Positions 16,012-23,800 of a stretch of DNA of 33,069 nucleotides are shown piece after piece (the first letter of the stretch is position 1; every line of letters starts with the position of its first letter). The translations under genes and the position numbers were made by a program. The notes below the pieces were generated by a model. That model saw only the letters and a list, made by a program, of their open reading frames with translations. It was not told the DNA's origin and searched no databases. This stretch comes from Elusimicrobiota bacterium (GTDB lineage: Bacteria; Elusimicrobiota; Elusimicrobia; UBA1565; UBA9628), in assembly GCA_016212825.1 (NCBI GenBank), contig JACRDS010000028.1, positions 1 to 33,069 of the forward strand, in the 5' to 3' direction.

Positions 16012-17943
16012 CTACTTCCCCTCGCTCTTGAAGTAGAGCACGGACAGGGGCGGCAGGCAGATCTCCAGGGACTGCCCGTGGCCGTGCCAGGGCACGCCCT
16101 GGGCGTTGACCCCGCCCAGGTTGCCCAGGCCGGAGCCGCCGTATTCCGAGGCGTCGGAGTTGAGGACCTCGGCCCACCAGCCGCCGCGCGGCACGCCCAC
16201 GCGGTAGCTCTTGCGCGGCACGGGGGTGCAGTTCATGACCACCAGGATGAAGTCCTCCGTGGACCGCCCCTTGCGGATGAAGCTCAGCACCGAGTTGTCC
16301 GAGTCGTTGCAGTCCACCCAGGTGAAGCCCGAGGGGTCGAAGTCGCGCTCGTGGAGGGCGGGCTCGGCGCGGTAGACGCGGTTGCAGCGCTCCACCAGAC
16401 GCCGCACCCCCTCGTGGGGAGCGTAGTCGAGCTGGTGCCAGTCCAGGCTGGAGTTGTTGTCCCACTCGCGCCACTGGCCCCACTCCCCTCCCATGAACAG
16501 CAGCTTCTTGCCGGGCTGGGACCACCTGTAGCCGTACATGAGGCGCAGGTTGGCGAACTTCTGCCAGTCGTCCCCGGACATCTGGGTCAGCAGGGAGCAC
16601 TTGCCGTGCACCACCTCGTCGTGCGAGAGGGGCAGGATGAAGTTCTCGTGGAAGGCGTAGAGCATGCGGAAGGTGATGACGTTCTGGTGGTACTTGCGGT
16701 GGATGGCGTCCTTCTTCATGTAGTTGAGCGTGTCGTGCATCCAGCCCATGTCCCATTTGAAGCCGAAGCCCAGGCCGCCCACGTAGGTGGGCTTGGACAC
16801 CATGCCCCAGGCCGTGGACTCCTCCGCGTAGGTCTGCACGTCCGGGAACTGCTTGTAGACCTCCTCGTTCATCCGGCGCAGGAACCAGATGGCGTCGATG
16901 TTCTCCCGCCCGCCGTACTCGTTGGGGATCCACTCCCCGTGCTTGCGCGAGTAGTCCAGGTAGAGCATGGAGGCCACGGCGTCGACGCGGATGCCGTCGA
17001 CGTGGTACTTATCGAACCACAGCAGCGCGCTGGAGATGAGGAAGGAGCGCACCTCGTTGCGGCCGTAGTTGAAGATGAAGCTGCCCCAGTCGGGATGGAA
17101 GCCCTTGCGCCGGTCGGCGTGCTCGTAGAGGTGCGAGCCGTCGAACTGGGCCAGGCCGTGGCCGTCCGTGGCGAAATGCGAGGGCACCCAGTCCAGGATG
17201 ACGCCGATGCCCTCCTGGTGCAGGTGGTCGACCAGGTACATGAAGTCCTGGGGCGTGCCGAAGCGCGAGGTCGGGGCGAAGTAGCCGATGGACTGGTAGC
17301 CCCAGGAGCCGGAGAAGGGATGCTCCATGATGGGCAGCAGCTCCACGTGGGTGAAGCCCATGCGCCGCATGTGCGCGGCGAGCTTGGGGGCCAGCTCCCG
17401 GTAGGTCAGGGCGCGGTTGCCCTCCTCGGGCACGCGCATCCAGGACTCCAGGTGCAGCTCGTAGATGGAGACCGGGGCGTCGTGGGCGTTGCGCGCCCGG
17501 CGGTCCTTCATCCAGGCCGCGTCGTTCCACTGGTAGTCCAGGTCCCAGACCACGGAGGCGGACTTGGGCGGGATCTCGGCGTAGAAGCCCACCGGGTCGG
17601 ATTTCTCGAGCTTGGCGCCGTGCAGATGAGAGGTGATGAAATATTTGTAGGGCGCGCCCTTCTGCACGCCCGGGACGAAGCCCTCCCAGATGCCCGAGGA
17701 GCCGCGCGGATGCAGGGGATTCTTGGTCTTGCTCCACTGGTTGAAGTCGCCGATGACCGTGACCTTGCGGGCATTGGGCGCCCAGACCGCGAAGCAGACC
17801 CCCTTCTGACCGTCGTGCTCCATGAGATGCGCCCCGAGCTTGTCGTAGATGCGGAAATGGGAGCCCTCGTTGTAGAGGTAGAGGTCCTGCTCGCTGAGCC
17901 GGGACGCCGCCGGGTTCTGGGTGTTCTTCTCGATGCTGTTCAT
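16012..17943 (-). CDS. glgB: 1,4-alpha-glucan branching enzyme
   Basis: The 643-residue GH13 enzyme transfers alpha-1,4 glucan segments to alpha-1,6 branch points during glycogen synthesis. An N-terminal carbohydrate-binding domain (VCFAVWAPNARKVTVIGDFN) precedes the barrel. Catalytic regions are visible: DWVPSHFATDGHGL, GIRVDAVASMLYLDYS (nucleophile Asp), YAEESTAW (acid/base Glu) and LSHDEVVHGKCS. The length fits short bacterial GlgB. ATG 17943 is chosen because it overlaps the malQ stop as ATGA and has GAGGAG 9 nt upstream; the ATG three codons earlier sits directly on that site. It is co-transcribed with malQ and the hypothetical gene downstream. Confidence 0.97.
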   Translation of the reverse strand: MNSIEKNTQNPAASRLSEQDLYLYNEGSHFRIYDKLGAHLMEHDGQKGVCFAVWAPNARKVTVIGDFNQWSKTKNPLHPRGSSGIWEGFVPGVQKGAPYKYFITSHLHGAKLEKSDPVGFYAEIPPKSASVVWDLDYQWNDAAWMKDRRARNAHDAPVSIYELHLESWMRVPEEGNRALTYRELAPKLAAHMRRMGFTHVELLPIMEHPFSGSWGYQSIGYFAPTSRFGTPQDFMYLVDHLHQEGIGVILDWVPSHFATDGHGLAQFDGSHLYEHADRRKGFHPDWGSFIFNYGRNEVRSFLISSALLWFDKYHVDGIRVDAVASMLYLDYSRKHGEWIPNEYGGRENIDAIWFLRRMNEEVYKQFPDVQTYAEESTAWGMVSKPTYVGGLGFGFKWDMGWMHDTLNYMKKDAIHRKYHQNVITFRMLYAFHENFILPLSHDEVVHGKCSLLTQMSGDDWQKFANLRLMYGYRWSQPGKKLLFMGGEWGQWREWDNNSSLDWHQLDYAPHEGVRRLVERCNRVYRAEPALHERDFDPSGFTWVDCNDSDNSVLSFIRKGRSTEDFILVVMNCTPVPRKSYRVGVPRGGWWAEVLNSDASEYGGSGLGNLGGVNAQGVPWHGHGQSLEICLPPLSVLYFKSEGK

Positions 17944-19577
17944 TTGGTCCATCTCCTCGGGCCCCGTCCATAGGCCCCGGTCATCAAAGCCAGCCTTCCG
18001 GCCACCTCGGCGGTGAGCGCGCCGGGCGCCAGGCGCCACTGCCAGTTGTTCTCGGTGGTCCCGGGCAGGTTCATGCGCGCCTCGGAGCCCAGGCCGAGCA
18101 GGTCCTGCGCCAGGACGATGCAGGTGTCGGCCGGGCTCTTCATCGCCGCCCGGATCATGTCCCAGTGTATCTCCACGCCGCTGGAGCCCAGGTAGCGCAG
18201 GGCGTTCTCGCGCTCCAGGCGCACCTGCTCCGCGGTGCGGGTGCCGGACTTATCGCCGAGGTTGCGGAACCAGCCCGCCACCGTGTCGTTGTCGTGCGTG
18301 CCGGTGTAGACCGCGCAGCGCTTGGGGAACTTGTGCGGCTGCCGACCTTCGTCCCAGTCCCAGAAGGAGAACTGCAGCACCCGCATGCCCGGGAACCGGA
18401 GGCGGTCGCGCAGGGCCTCGACCTCCCGGGTGAGGGTGCCGAGGTCCTCGGCGATGATCTCGATCCCGGGCGGGTCCTGTCGGCCCGGTGTCCCGTCGGC
18501 GCCTGTCGGCGCCGCCGGGATGCCCTCCGGGCCGCCACCCGCCCTTGGGTCGTTGAACGCCCGAAGGACGGTGGCGAAGAAGTCCTCGCCCGGGGCCGGC
18601 ACCCAGCGGCCCCGGACCGCGTCCTTGTCCCCGGCCGGGATCTCCCAGTAGTTGTGGAAGCCGATGAAATGGTCGAGGCGCACGACGTCGAAGCGGGCCA
18701 GGGTCGCCCGGAACCGGGAGAGCCACCAGGAATAGCCGTCCGCCTTCATGACGTCCCAGCGGTAGAGAGGGTTGCCCCAGAGCTGGCCCTTCTGGCTGAA
18801 ATAGTCGGGAGGCACGCCGGCCACCACCGTGGGCCGCCCGTCCGCGTCCAGGGAGAAGAGCTCCGGATGGGCCCAGACGTCGACGCTGTCGGCGGCCACG
18901 AAGATGGGGATGTCGCCGATGAGCCCCAGGCCGATCTTGGCGCAGTAGTCCTTGAGCTCGCCCCACTGCTTGTGGAAGAGGAACTGCAGGAACTGGTGGT
19001 AGCGGATGCGCGGCCCCATCGCCTGCCGGGCGCGCTCCAGGGCCGCGGGGTGGCGCGAGCGCAGGCCCGGCTCCCACTCCACCCAGGGGCGGCCCTGGTG
19101 GGATTCCTTGGCCGCGCAGAACAGAGCGTAGTCGTCGAGCCAGGGCTTCTGCTCCTCGCGGAAGGCGGCGAAAGCCGCCGCCGCGGCCGGGTCGGCGCGC
19201 CGCTCGAAGATGTCGAAGGCCTTGGCGAAGCGCGACTCCTTGAAGCGCTCGGCCGAGGCGTAGTGCACCCGGTCCCTGACCTGCCCCCGCAGGGACTTGA
19301 GGTCCCCAGGCTCCAGAAGCCCGTCCTGGCACAGGCGGTCCAGGCACAGGAGCAGGGGGTTGCCGGCGAAGGCGGAGGAGGAGAAGTAGGGAGAATGCCC
19401 GTGTCCGGTGGGCCCGATGGGCAGCATCTGCCACCAGGTCTGGCCGCAGGCGGCCAGGAAATCCGCGAAGGCGAAGGATTCCCGTCCGATGTCCCCGATC
19501 CCGTGCGGGCCCGGCAAAGAGCTCGGGTGGAGGAGCACGCCGGAGGAGCGCCGGCTCAGCGTGGGCTTCTCGATCAT
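17940..19577 (-). CDS. malQ: 4-alpha-glucanotransferase (amylomaltase)
   Basis: The 545-residue GH77 enzyme transfers maltodextrin segments between chains. Motifs include the N-terminal GVLLHPSSLPGPHGIGD, ACGQTWWQMLPIGPTG, YSWWLSRFRATLARFDVVRLDHF (nucleophile Asp), IIAEDLGTL (acid/base Glu) and YTGTHDNDT. A Gly/Pro-rich insertion of about 25 residues lies just before IIAEDLG, where family members have a short loop. The gene starts an operon with glgB. A sigma-70-type promoter lies upstream (CTGACA at 19612-19617, TAGAAT at 19590-19595, 16-nt spacing). Together the genes serve glycogen build-up and turnover. Confidence 0.96.
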   Translation of the reverse strand: MIEKPTLSRRSSGVLLHPSSLPGPHGIGDIGRESFAFADFLAACGQTWWQMLPIGPTGHGHSPYFSSSAFAGNPLLLCLDRLCQDGLLEPGDLKSLRGQVRDRVHYASAERFKESRFAKAFDIFERRADPAAAAAFAAFREEQKPWLDDYALFCAAKESHQGRPWVEWEPGLRSRHPAALERARQAMGPRIRYHQFLQFLFHKQWGELKDYCAKIGLGLIGDIPIFVAADSVDVWAHPELFSLDADGRPTVVAGVPPDYFSQKGQLWGNPLYRWDVMKADGYSWWLSRFRATLARFDVVRLDHFIGFHNYWEIPAGDKDAVRGRWVPAPGEDFFATVLRAFNDPRAGGGPEGIPAAPTGADGTPGRQDPPGIEIIAEDLGTLTREVEALRDRLRFPGMRVLQFSFWDWDEGRQPHKFPKRCAVYTGTHDNDTVAGWFRNLGDKSGTRTAEQVRLERENALRYLGSSGVEIHWDMIRAAMKSPADTCIVLAQDLLGLGSEARMNLPGTTENNWQWRLAPGALTAEVAGRLALMTGAYGRGPRRWTK

Positions 19578-19589
19578 CGGAAGGGCCTT

Positions 19590-19617
19590 ATTCTAGCAAA
19601 TGCGCCATCGGTGTCAG
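19590..19617 (-). promoter_or_regulatory. Promoter of the malQ-glgB operon
   Basis: On the minus strand CTGACA (19612-19617) and TAGAAT (19590-19595) are spaced by 16 nt, 12 nt before the malQ start codon. Each hexamer differs from consensus by one base. Confidence 0.65.
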
Positions 19618-19643
19618 GCTTTTCCGTGTTTTCCAAACGGATG

Positions 19644-20369
19644 CTAGGCCGCTCCCCACTTCTTGAGAACCGCAGCCTCTTCCTCAGGAGAAGAGACCTT
19701 CCTGAACAAAGCGGGCTTGCCGTGGACCCGGGCCTGGCATTCGGGCCAGGTGGCGTGCTTCTCAAGGCGGCCGTCGAGGAGGCTGATATACCAAGCCGGT
19801 TCCTTCCCGGCCCCCTTCGCGGAAGGAGAACGCCTGCGCTCCGGGACCGGCGGCTCCTGAGCCGCCGGGGGAAAGAGGTCCACGTCGTAGCCGAGCAGGG
19901 GGCCGTCGTAGAGGACGGGCGGCTTGCCTCGCGAGAAGGCCACCGCGAGCTCGTCGCAGCGGGTGTTGGCCGGGTGGCCCTTGTGCCCGCGCACGTAGTT
20001 CCAGGTGAGGCGGCCCCGCCGCGCCGAGGACAGGCGGTCGAGCTCCTCCCACAGGTCCCGGTTGAGGGTCTCGGCGCCGTCCACGCGGGTCCAGCCCTTG
20101 CGCTTCCACACGTGCAGCCAGCGCGTGACGCCCGAGATGAGATACGTGGAGTCCGTGTACAAAGCCACCGACGCGGCGTCCCCCTCCACCAGGCGCAGAG
20201 CCGCGATGGCGGCGCCCAGCTCCATGCGGTTGTTGGTGGTGCGCGCCTCTCTCCCCCCCAGTTCCCGGACCCGCCCCCCTGGGCTGAGCACGATGGCGCC
20301 CCAGCCGCCCGGACCGGGGTTGCCCGAGCAGGCGCCGTCCGTGTAGATGAGGAGAGCGTCCCGCTTCAT
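19644..20369 (-). CDS. rnhA: Ribonuclease HI with C-terminal hybrid-binding (viroplasmin-like) domain
   Basis: The 241-residue protein begins with a full RNase HI domain: YTDGACSGNPGPGGWG, the Glu in NNRMELGAAIAAL, the Asp in LYTDSTYL and GHKGHPANTRCDELAVA. It removes RNA from RNA-DNA hybrids. After a linker (about 155-190) the last 50 residues (WYISLLDG...WPECQARVHGKPALFRK...EEEAAVLKKWG) resemble the double-stranded-hybrid-binding domain usually found at the N-terminus of eukaryotic RNase H1. A promoter TTGAGG-17-TATACT ends only 6 nt before ATG 20369, so the transcript is predicted to be leaderless or nearly so. Confidence 0.93.
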   Translation of the reverse strand: MKRDALLIYTDGACSGNPGPGGWGAIVLSPGGRVRELGGREARTTNNRMELGAAIAALRLVEGDAASVALYTDSTYLISGVTRWLHVWKRKGWTRVDGAETLNRDLWEELDRLSSARRGRLTWNYVRGHKGHPANTRCDELAVAFSRGKPPVLYDGPLLGYDVDLFPPAAQEPPVPERRRSPSAKGAGKEPAWYISLLDGRLEKHATWPECQARVHGKPALFRKVSSPEEEAAVLKKWGAA

Positions 20370-20375
20370 GCCGAG

Positions 20376-20416
20376 AGTATAGCGTTATTGACCTCTGCCC
20401 TCAAATAGCCGAGAAT
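20376..20416. promoter_or_regulatory. Overlapping divergent promoters of rnhA and terC
   Basis: Minus strand: TTGAGG (20399-20404), 17 nt, TATACT (20376-20381), serving rnhA. Plus strand: TTGACC (20388-20393), 17 nt, GAGAAT (20411-20416), serving terC. The two polymerase sites overlap, so the promoters should compete. Both leave almost no 5' leader. Confidence 0.6.
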
Positions 20417-21343
20417 ATGGGTCCCATGCTCGGCGAGACCGGCCTCTGGCTGCTCTTCAGCGTCATCATGTCCGTAGTCCTCTGCATCGACCTCGGCATC
20501 ATGCAGAAGAAGGCCCATGTCGTCTCCTTCCAGGAGGCCCTGTTCTGGACCTTGGCCTGGTCCCTGCTGGCCTTCGGCTTCGCGGGCGTCATCGCCCTGT
20601 CCAGCGGCCGCGAGCGGGCCATGCAGTTCATCGCCGGCTTCCTGCTGGAGAAGTCGCTCAGCGCCGACAACATGTTCGTCTTCATCCTCATCTTCAGCTA
20701 CTTCGGCATCCCCCCTCTCTACCAGTCCCGCATCCTGCACTGGGGAATCCTGGGCGCCATCGCGATGCGCTTCCTGCTCATCTTCGCGGGCGTGGCCCTC
20801 ATCAACACCTTCCACTGGATGATCTACGTGTTCGGAGCCGTCCTGGTCTACACCGGCGCCAAGATGGCCTTCCAGAAGGAGGAGGCGGTGGACCCGGGCC
20901 GCAATCCCGCCCTGCGCCTGTTCAAGCGCTTCATGCCGCTGACCGCCGGACACGACGAGCAGCGCTTCTTCGTCCGCATCCAGGGGGTCCTGCATGCGAC
21001 CCCGCTCTTCGCCACCTTGCTGGTGGTGGAGTTCTCAGACCTGGTCTTCGCCATGGACTCCATACCGGCGGTGATCGCCATCACCACGGACACACTGGTG
21101 GTCTATACCTCCAACGTCTTCGCCATCATGGGCCTGCGGGCCCTGTTCTTCCTGCTGGCCAGCATGATGGGCATGTTCCGCTACCTGAAGTTCGGCATAT
21201 CCGTCATCCTGGTCTTCGTGGGCTTCAAGATGATGGCCGGGCCCTTCTACCACATACCCACGAGCGCGTCCTTGTGCGTCATCGCCGGGATCCTGGCCGC
21301 GTCCATCGCGGCGTCGCTCCTCGATAAAGAGAAAACGGCCTAA
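20417..21343 (+). CDS. TerC-family integral membrane protein
   Basis: The 308-residue protein has about eight hydrophobic segments and the two TerC hallmarks: LEKSLSADNMFVFILIFSYF and VVEFSDLVFAMDSIPAV, with acidic residues inside membrane helices. TerC proteins are linked to metal-ion handling (manganese efflux in some bacteria) and metalation of exported enzymes. Tellurite resistance is not implied without other ter genes. The start may be ATG 20417 or ATG 20426; neither has a strong ribosome site, and the -10 box ends at 20416, which favours 20426 with a very short leader. The gene stands alone, convergent with the phosphopentomutase-like gene across a MITE. Confidence 0.93.
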   Translation: MGPMLGETGLWLLFSVIMSVVLCIDLGIMQKKAHVVSFQEALFWTLAWSLLAFGFAGVIALSSGRERAMQFIAGFLLEKSLSADNMFVFILIFSYFGIPPLYQSRILHWGILGAIAMRFLLIFAGVALINTFHWMIYVFGAVLVYTGAKMAFQKEEAVDPGRNPALRLFKRFMPLTAGHDEQRFFVRIQGVLHATPLFATLLVVEFSDLVFAMDSIPAVIAITTDTLVVYTSNVFAIMGLRALFFLLASMMGMFRYLKFGISVILVFVGFKMMAGPFYHIPTSASLCVIAGILAASIAASLLDKEKTA

Positions 21344-21364
21344 CCTTATAAACGGAACTTAATT

Positions 21365-21484
21365 CGGGACACAATACCTATTACCGCCGTTGCCTCGGTG
21401 GCGACAACGGAAGCAGCCAGCTCGCCCGAGAGTTGGACAATCCGTCTCTCCGGTCCCGGGAGACGAAATGAGTATTGTGTCCCG
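21365..21484. mobile_element. 120-bp non-autonomous RAYT-type MITE (REP-like)
   Basis: The left end (21365-21382) is identical to the 18-bp left end of the RAYT transposon at 31973, and the right end (21467-21484) is its inverse with two changes. The interior has no ORF but contains stem-loops: CCGTTG/CAACGG around 21388-21410, and CGTCTC/GAGACG with a GC-rich middle at about 21443-21465. It lies in the intergenic space between convergent genes terC and the phosphopentomutase-like gene and may also act as a bidirectional terminator. Confidence 0.82.
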
Positions 21485-21536
21485 GATTTCTCAGGATTTC
21501 TAACGGAAGAACGGAAGGAGTTGGCTCACCCGAGAC

Positions 21537-22790
21537 CTAGACGGGCCGCTTGGTCGCCTTCGGCGAAAAGCCGCAGGCCGCTTCGAACTCCCTGGCGCAG
21601 CCCAGGGCCTGGGCCGCGAGATGTCCCACCTCGCAGAGGCTCCTGCCCGGCCCGACCCTGAGCCCGCCCAGGTCCGCCCCGGACCCGATGCGCTCCACGA
21701 TCAAGGGCAGCTCTTCCTTGTTGTGGTAGCCGTAGTCCTCGCGGTGCTGCATGCCGTGGTCCGCGGTGATGATGAGCAGATCGCCCTTGCACAGGCGATC
21801 TTCGAAGAGCGGCAGGGCCGCATCCACGCCTTCCAGACAATGGAGGGCTCCGGCCACGTCCCGGGTGTGGCCGTAGAGGCTGTCCGCGTCCACCAGGTTC
21901 GTGAACACGAAGGTCCCGGCCGGGCGGTAGACCGCGGCGGCCGCGTCCAGGGCGTTGACCGTGCCCTGGACCGTGTAGGGGTTGGTGTCCTTCTTCTTCG
22001 GGTGCACGAAGCGCAGGCCCAGCCCGGGGTCGAGGAACGCGGGCTTGGTCAGCTTGATGCGCTCGTGGTAGGAGGTGTTGACCAGGTCGCTGGTCTTGCC
22101 CACGGCCACGGTCCAGACGTCGCGTTCGCGCAGGACGTCGACCAAAGACCGCCCCGGCATGGGCAGGACCGCGTCGTGCCGGTTGGTGGTGCGGACGATC
22201 TCCCCCTCCGGGGTCCGGACATAGGCCCGGGCGATGACCCGGGTGATCGGTATCCCCATCTCCCGGGCCAGCTCGAAGGCCAGGTCCGCGATGGCGTGCT
22301 GCTCCTTGACCGGGATCACCGCCTCGTTCATGGCGATCTGCACCAGCGGGTCGCACTTGCTGGCATAGACGATCGGGTGACCGGTCTTCTCGTGCTCGTC
22401 GGCGTTGAGCTCGATGGCCTGCAGTCCCCCGGCCATCCTGTTGAAGATGGTCTTGCGGCCGATGCGCGACTCCAAGGCCTTGATGAAGTCCGGCCGGAAG
22501 CCTTCTGGGAAGAGCTCGTAGGTGCTCGGGTCCACGATGCCCACCATCTCCCGGTGCCCGATGACCGAGTCCGCCGAGGCCGAGGCCTGTCGCAGGCGCC
22601 TGGCGGCGCTCTTGCCGCCGTCGCGACCGAAACGGCCGCGGTGCCGGGGAGCCGCGATGCGGCCCAGGCCCAGGCGCGAGAAGTTCGGCAGCTTCAGCCT
22701 GCCGGGGAAGCGGTCGAGCAGGAAATCCAGAGTCTCGGCGCCCACCGCGTCGACCACCAGCAACAGGACCGTCGGCTTCGTCTTGCCCAT
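21537..22790 (-). CDS. Phosphopentomutase-like metalloenzyme (divergent DeoB)
   Basis: The 417-residue protein belongs to the alkaline-phosphatase superfamily and follows DeoB along its length: VLLLVVDAVGAETLDFLL (first metal Asp), SADSVIGHREMVG, TNLVDADSLYGHTRD and LLIITADHGMQHREDYGYHNKEELP. DeoB interconverts ribose 1- and 5-phosphates using a phospho-Thr directly before the GH of DTxTGH. Here that position is Ile77 (DSVIGH), and GNDP after TADHG is GMQH. The classic mutase mechanism is therefore doubtful. It is the last gene of the ole chain, overlapping oleD. GGAGGG directly precedes an ATG at 22796, so ATG 22790 is preferred; 22796 would give the ATGA overlap. Confidence 0.82.
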   Translation of the reverse strand: MGKTKPTVLLLVVDAVGAETLDFLLDRFPGRLKLPNFSRLGLGRIAAPRHRGRFGRDGGKSAARRLRQASASADSVIGHREMVGIVDPSTYELFPEGFRPDFIKALESRIGRKTIFNRMAGGLQAIELNADEHEKTGHPIVYASKCDPLVQIAMNEAVIPVKEQHAIADLAFELAREMGIPITRVIARAYVRTPEGEIVRTTNRHDAVLPMPGRSLVDVLRERDVWTVAVGKTSDLVNTSYHERIKLTKPAFLDPGLGLRFVHPKKKDTNPYTVQGTVNALDAAAAVYRPAGTFVFTNLVDADSLYGHTRDVAGALHCLEGVDAALPLFEDRLCKGDLLIITADHGMQHREDYGYHNKEELPLIVERIGSGADLGGLRVGPGRSLCEVGHLAAQALGCAREFEAACGFSPKATKRPV

Positions 22791-22792
22791 GT

Positions 22793-23800
22793 TCATCCCT
22801 CCGAGCGTTCGCTCTTCTGCGCCAGCCAGACGCGCAGGCGCTCCAGAGCGGCCTCGAACGGGACCTGGGGAGAGTATCCCAGGTCCCGCCGCGCGGCCGA
22901 TATGTCGAACCAGTGCGCGGTGGTCAGTTGCTGGACCAGGAAGCGCGTCAAGGGCGGCTCCTCGGCTTTCCCGGCCGCGGCGTAGAAGGTCTCGTAGCCC
23001 CAGGCCGCCAGCCTGGCGGCCAGCGAGCTGACCGCGGCGGTCACCGGCGGCAGGCCGGCAGCGGCCAGGATGTCGTTGACCACGTCCCAGACCGGCCGGG
23101 GCTCTCCGGCGCTGATGAAATAGGCCCTGCCCGCGACCGGGGACCGCGGCTCGAGCCGATCCAGGGCCAGACGGTGCGCCTCGGCCGCGTCGTCGACGTA
23201 GGTGCTGTCCACCTTCTTGTTGAGGGTCCCGATGCGGCGCAGCTCGCCGTTCCGGGCCTTGGCCAGCAGGCGGGAAACCAGTTTGTCCTCTCCCGGCCCC
23301 CAGACCAGGTGGGGCCTAATGGCCACGGTCGCGAAGCTGGCCGTGTTGCTGGAGAGCACCATCTCCTCGGCCGTGGCCTTGGTCCGCGAGTAGAAGGAGT
23401 CGAAACTCCGGGAGTAGGGGGCGGATTCGTCCCAGCCCTCCACATCTCGGCCGTCGAAGACCACGCTCGGGGAGCTGGTGTAGACGAGCTTCCGGATGCC
23501 CAGTTCCTGACAGGCGCGCAGCACGTTGCCGGTCCCGGTCACATTGGCCTTATGGAACTCCTCCAAAGGCCCCCAGAGCCCGACCTTGGCCGCGCAGTGC
23601 ACCACGGCGTCGGCTCCGCGGCAGGCCGCGCGCACGGAGTCGAAGTCGAGGAGGTCCCCTGGGACCTCGCCCACCCCGTGCTGGGCCAACTCGGGATGCT
23701 CGCGGCGGGAGAGGCTGCGCACCTCATGGCCATGCCGCCGCAGGACCCGCGCCACCGCGCCGCCCACGAACCCGCCTCCGCCCGTCACCAGGACCTTCAT
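22793..23800 (-). CDS. oleD: OleD: NAD(P)-dependent 2-alkyl-3-ketoalkanoate reductase
   Basis: The 335-residue short-chain dehydrogenase-type protein has the Rossmann start KVLVTGGGGFVGGAVARVL, the strand VYTSSPSVVFDG and the catalytic YSRTK. Its similarity to 3-beta-hydroxysteroid dehydrogenase/isomerases and its place after oleC support OleD, which reduces the beta-keto acid made by OleA to a beta-hydroxy acid. The start codon overlaps the oleC stop as ATGA (23797-23800), and its own stop overlaps the candidate 22796 start of the next gene. Alone, the family would be ambiguous; the neighbourhood makes the call. Confidence 0.9.
   Translation of the reverse strand: MKVLVTGGGGFVGGAVARVLRRHGHEVRSLSRREHPELAQHGVGEVPGDLLDFDSVRAACRGADAVVHCAAKVGLWGPLEEFHKANVTGTGNVLRACQELGIRKLVYTSSPSVVFDGRDVEGWDESAPYSRSFDSFYSRTKATAEEMVLSSNTASFATVAIRPHLVWGPGEDKLVSRLLAKARNGELRRIGTLNKKVDSTYVDDAAEAHRLALDRLEPRSPVAGRAYFISAGEPRPVWDVVNDILAAAGLPPVTAAVSSLAARLAAWGYETFYAAAGKAEEPPLTRFLVQQLTTAHWFDISAARRDLGYSPQVPFEAALERLRVWLAQKSERSEG

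Noticed and set aside
20417-21343. Tellurite-resistance operon
   Set aside because: Only a TerC-family membrane protein is present, without other ter genes.
21398-21661. Short plus-strand ORF across the MITE
   Set aside because: It overlaps the mobile element and the opposite-strand DeoB-like gene and has no recognisable sequence.
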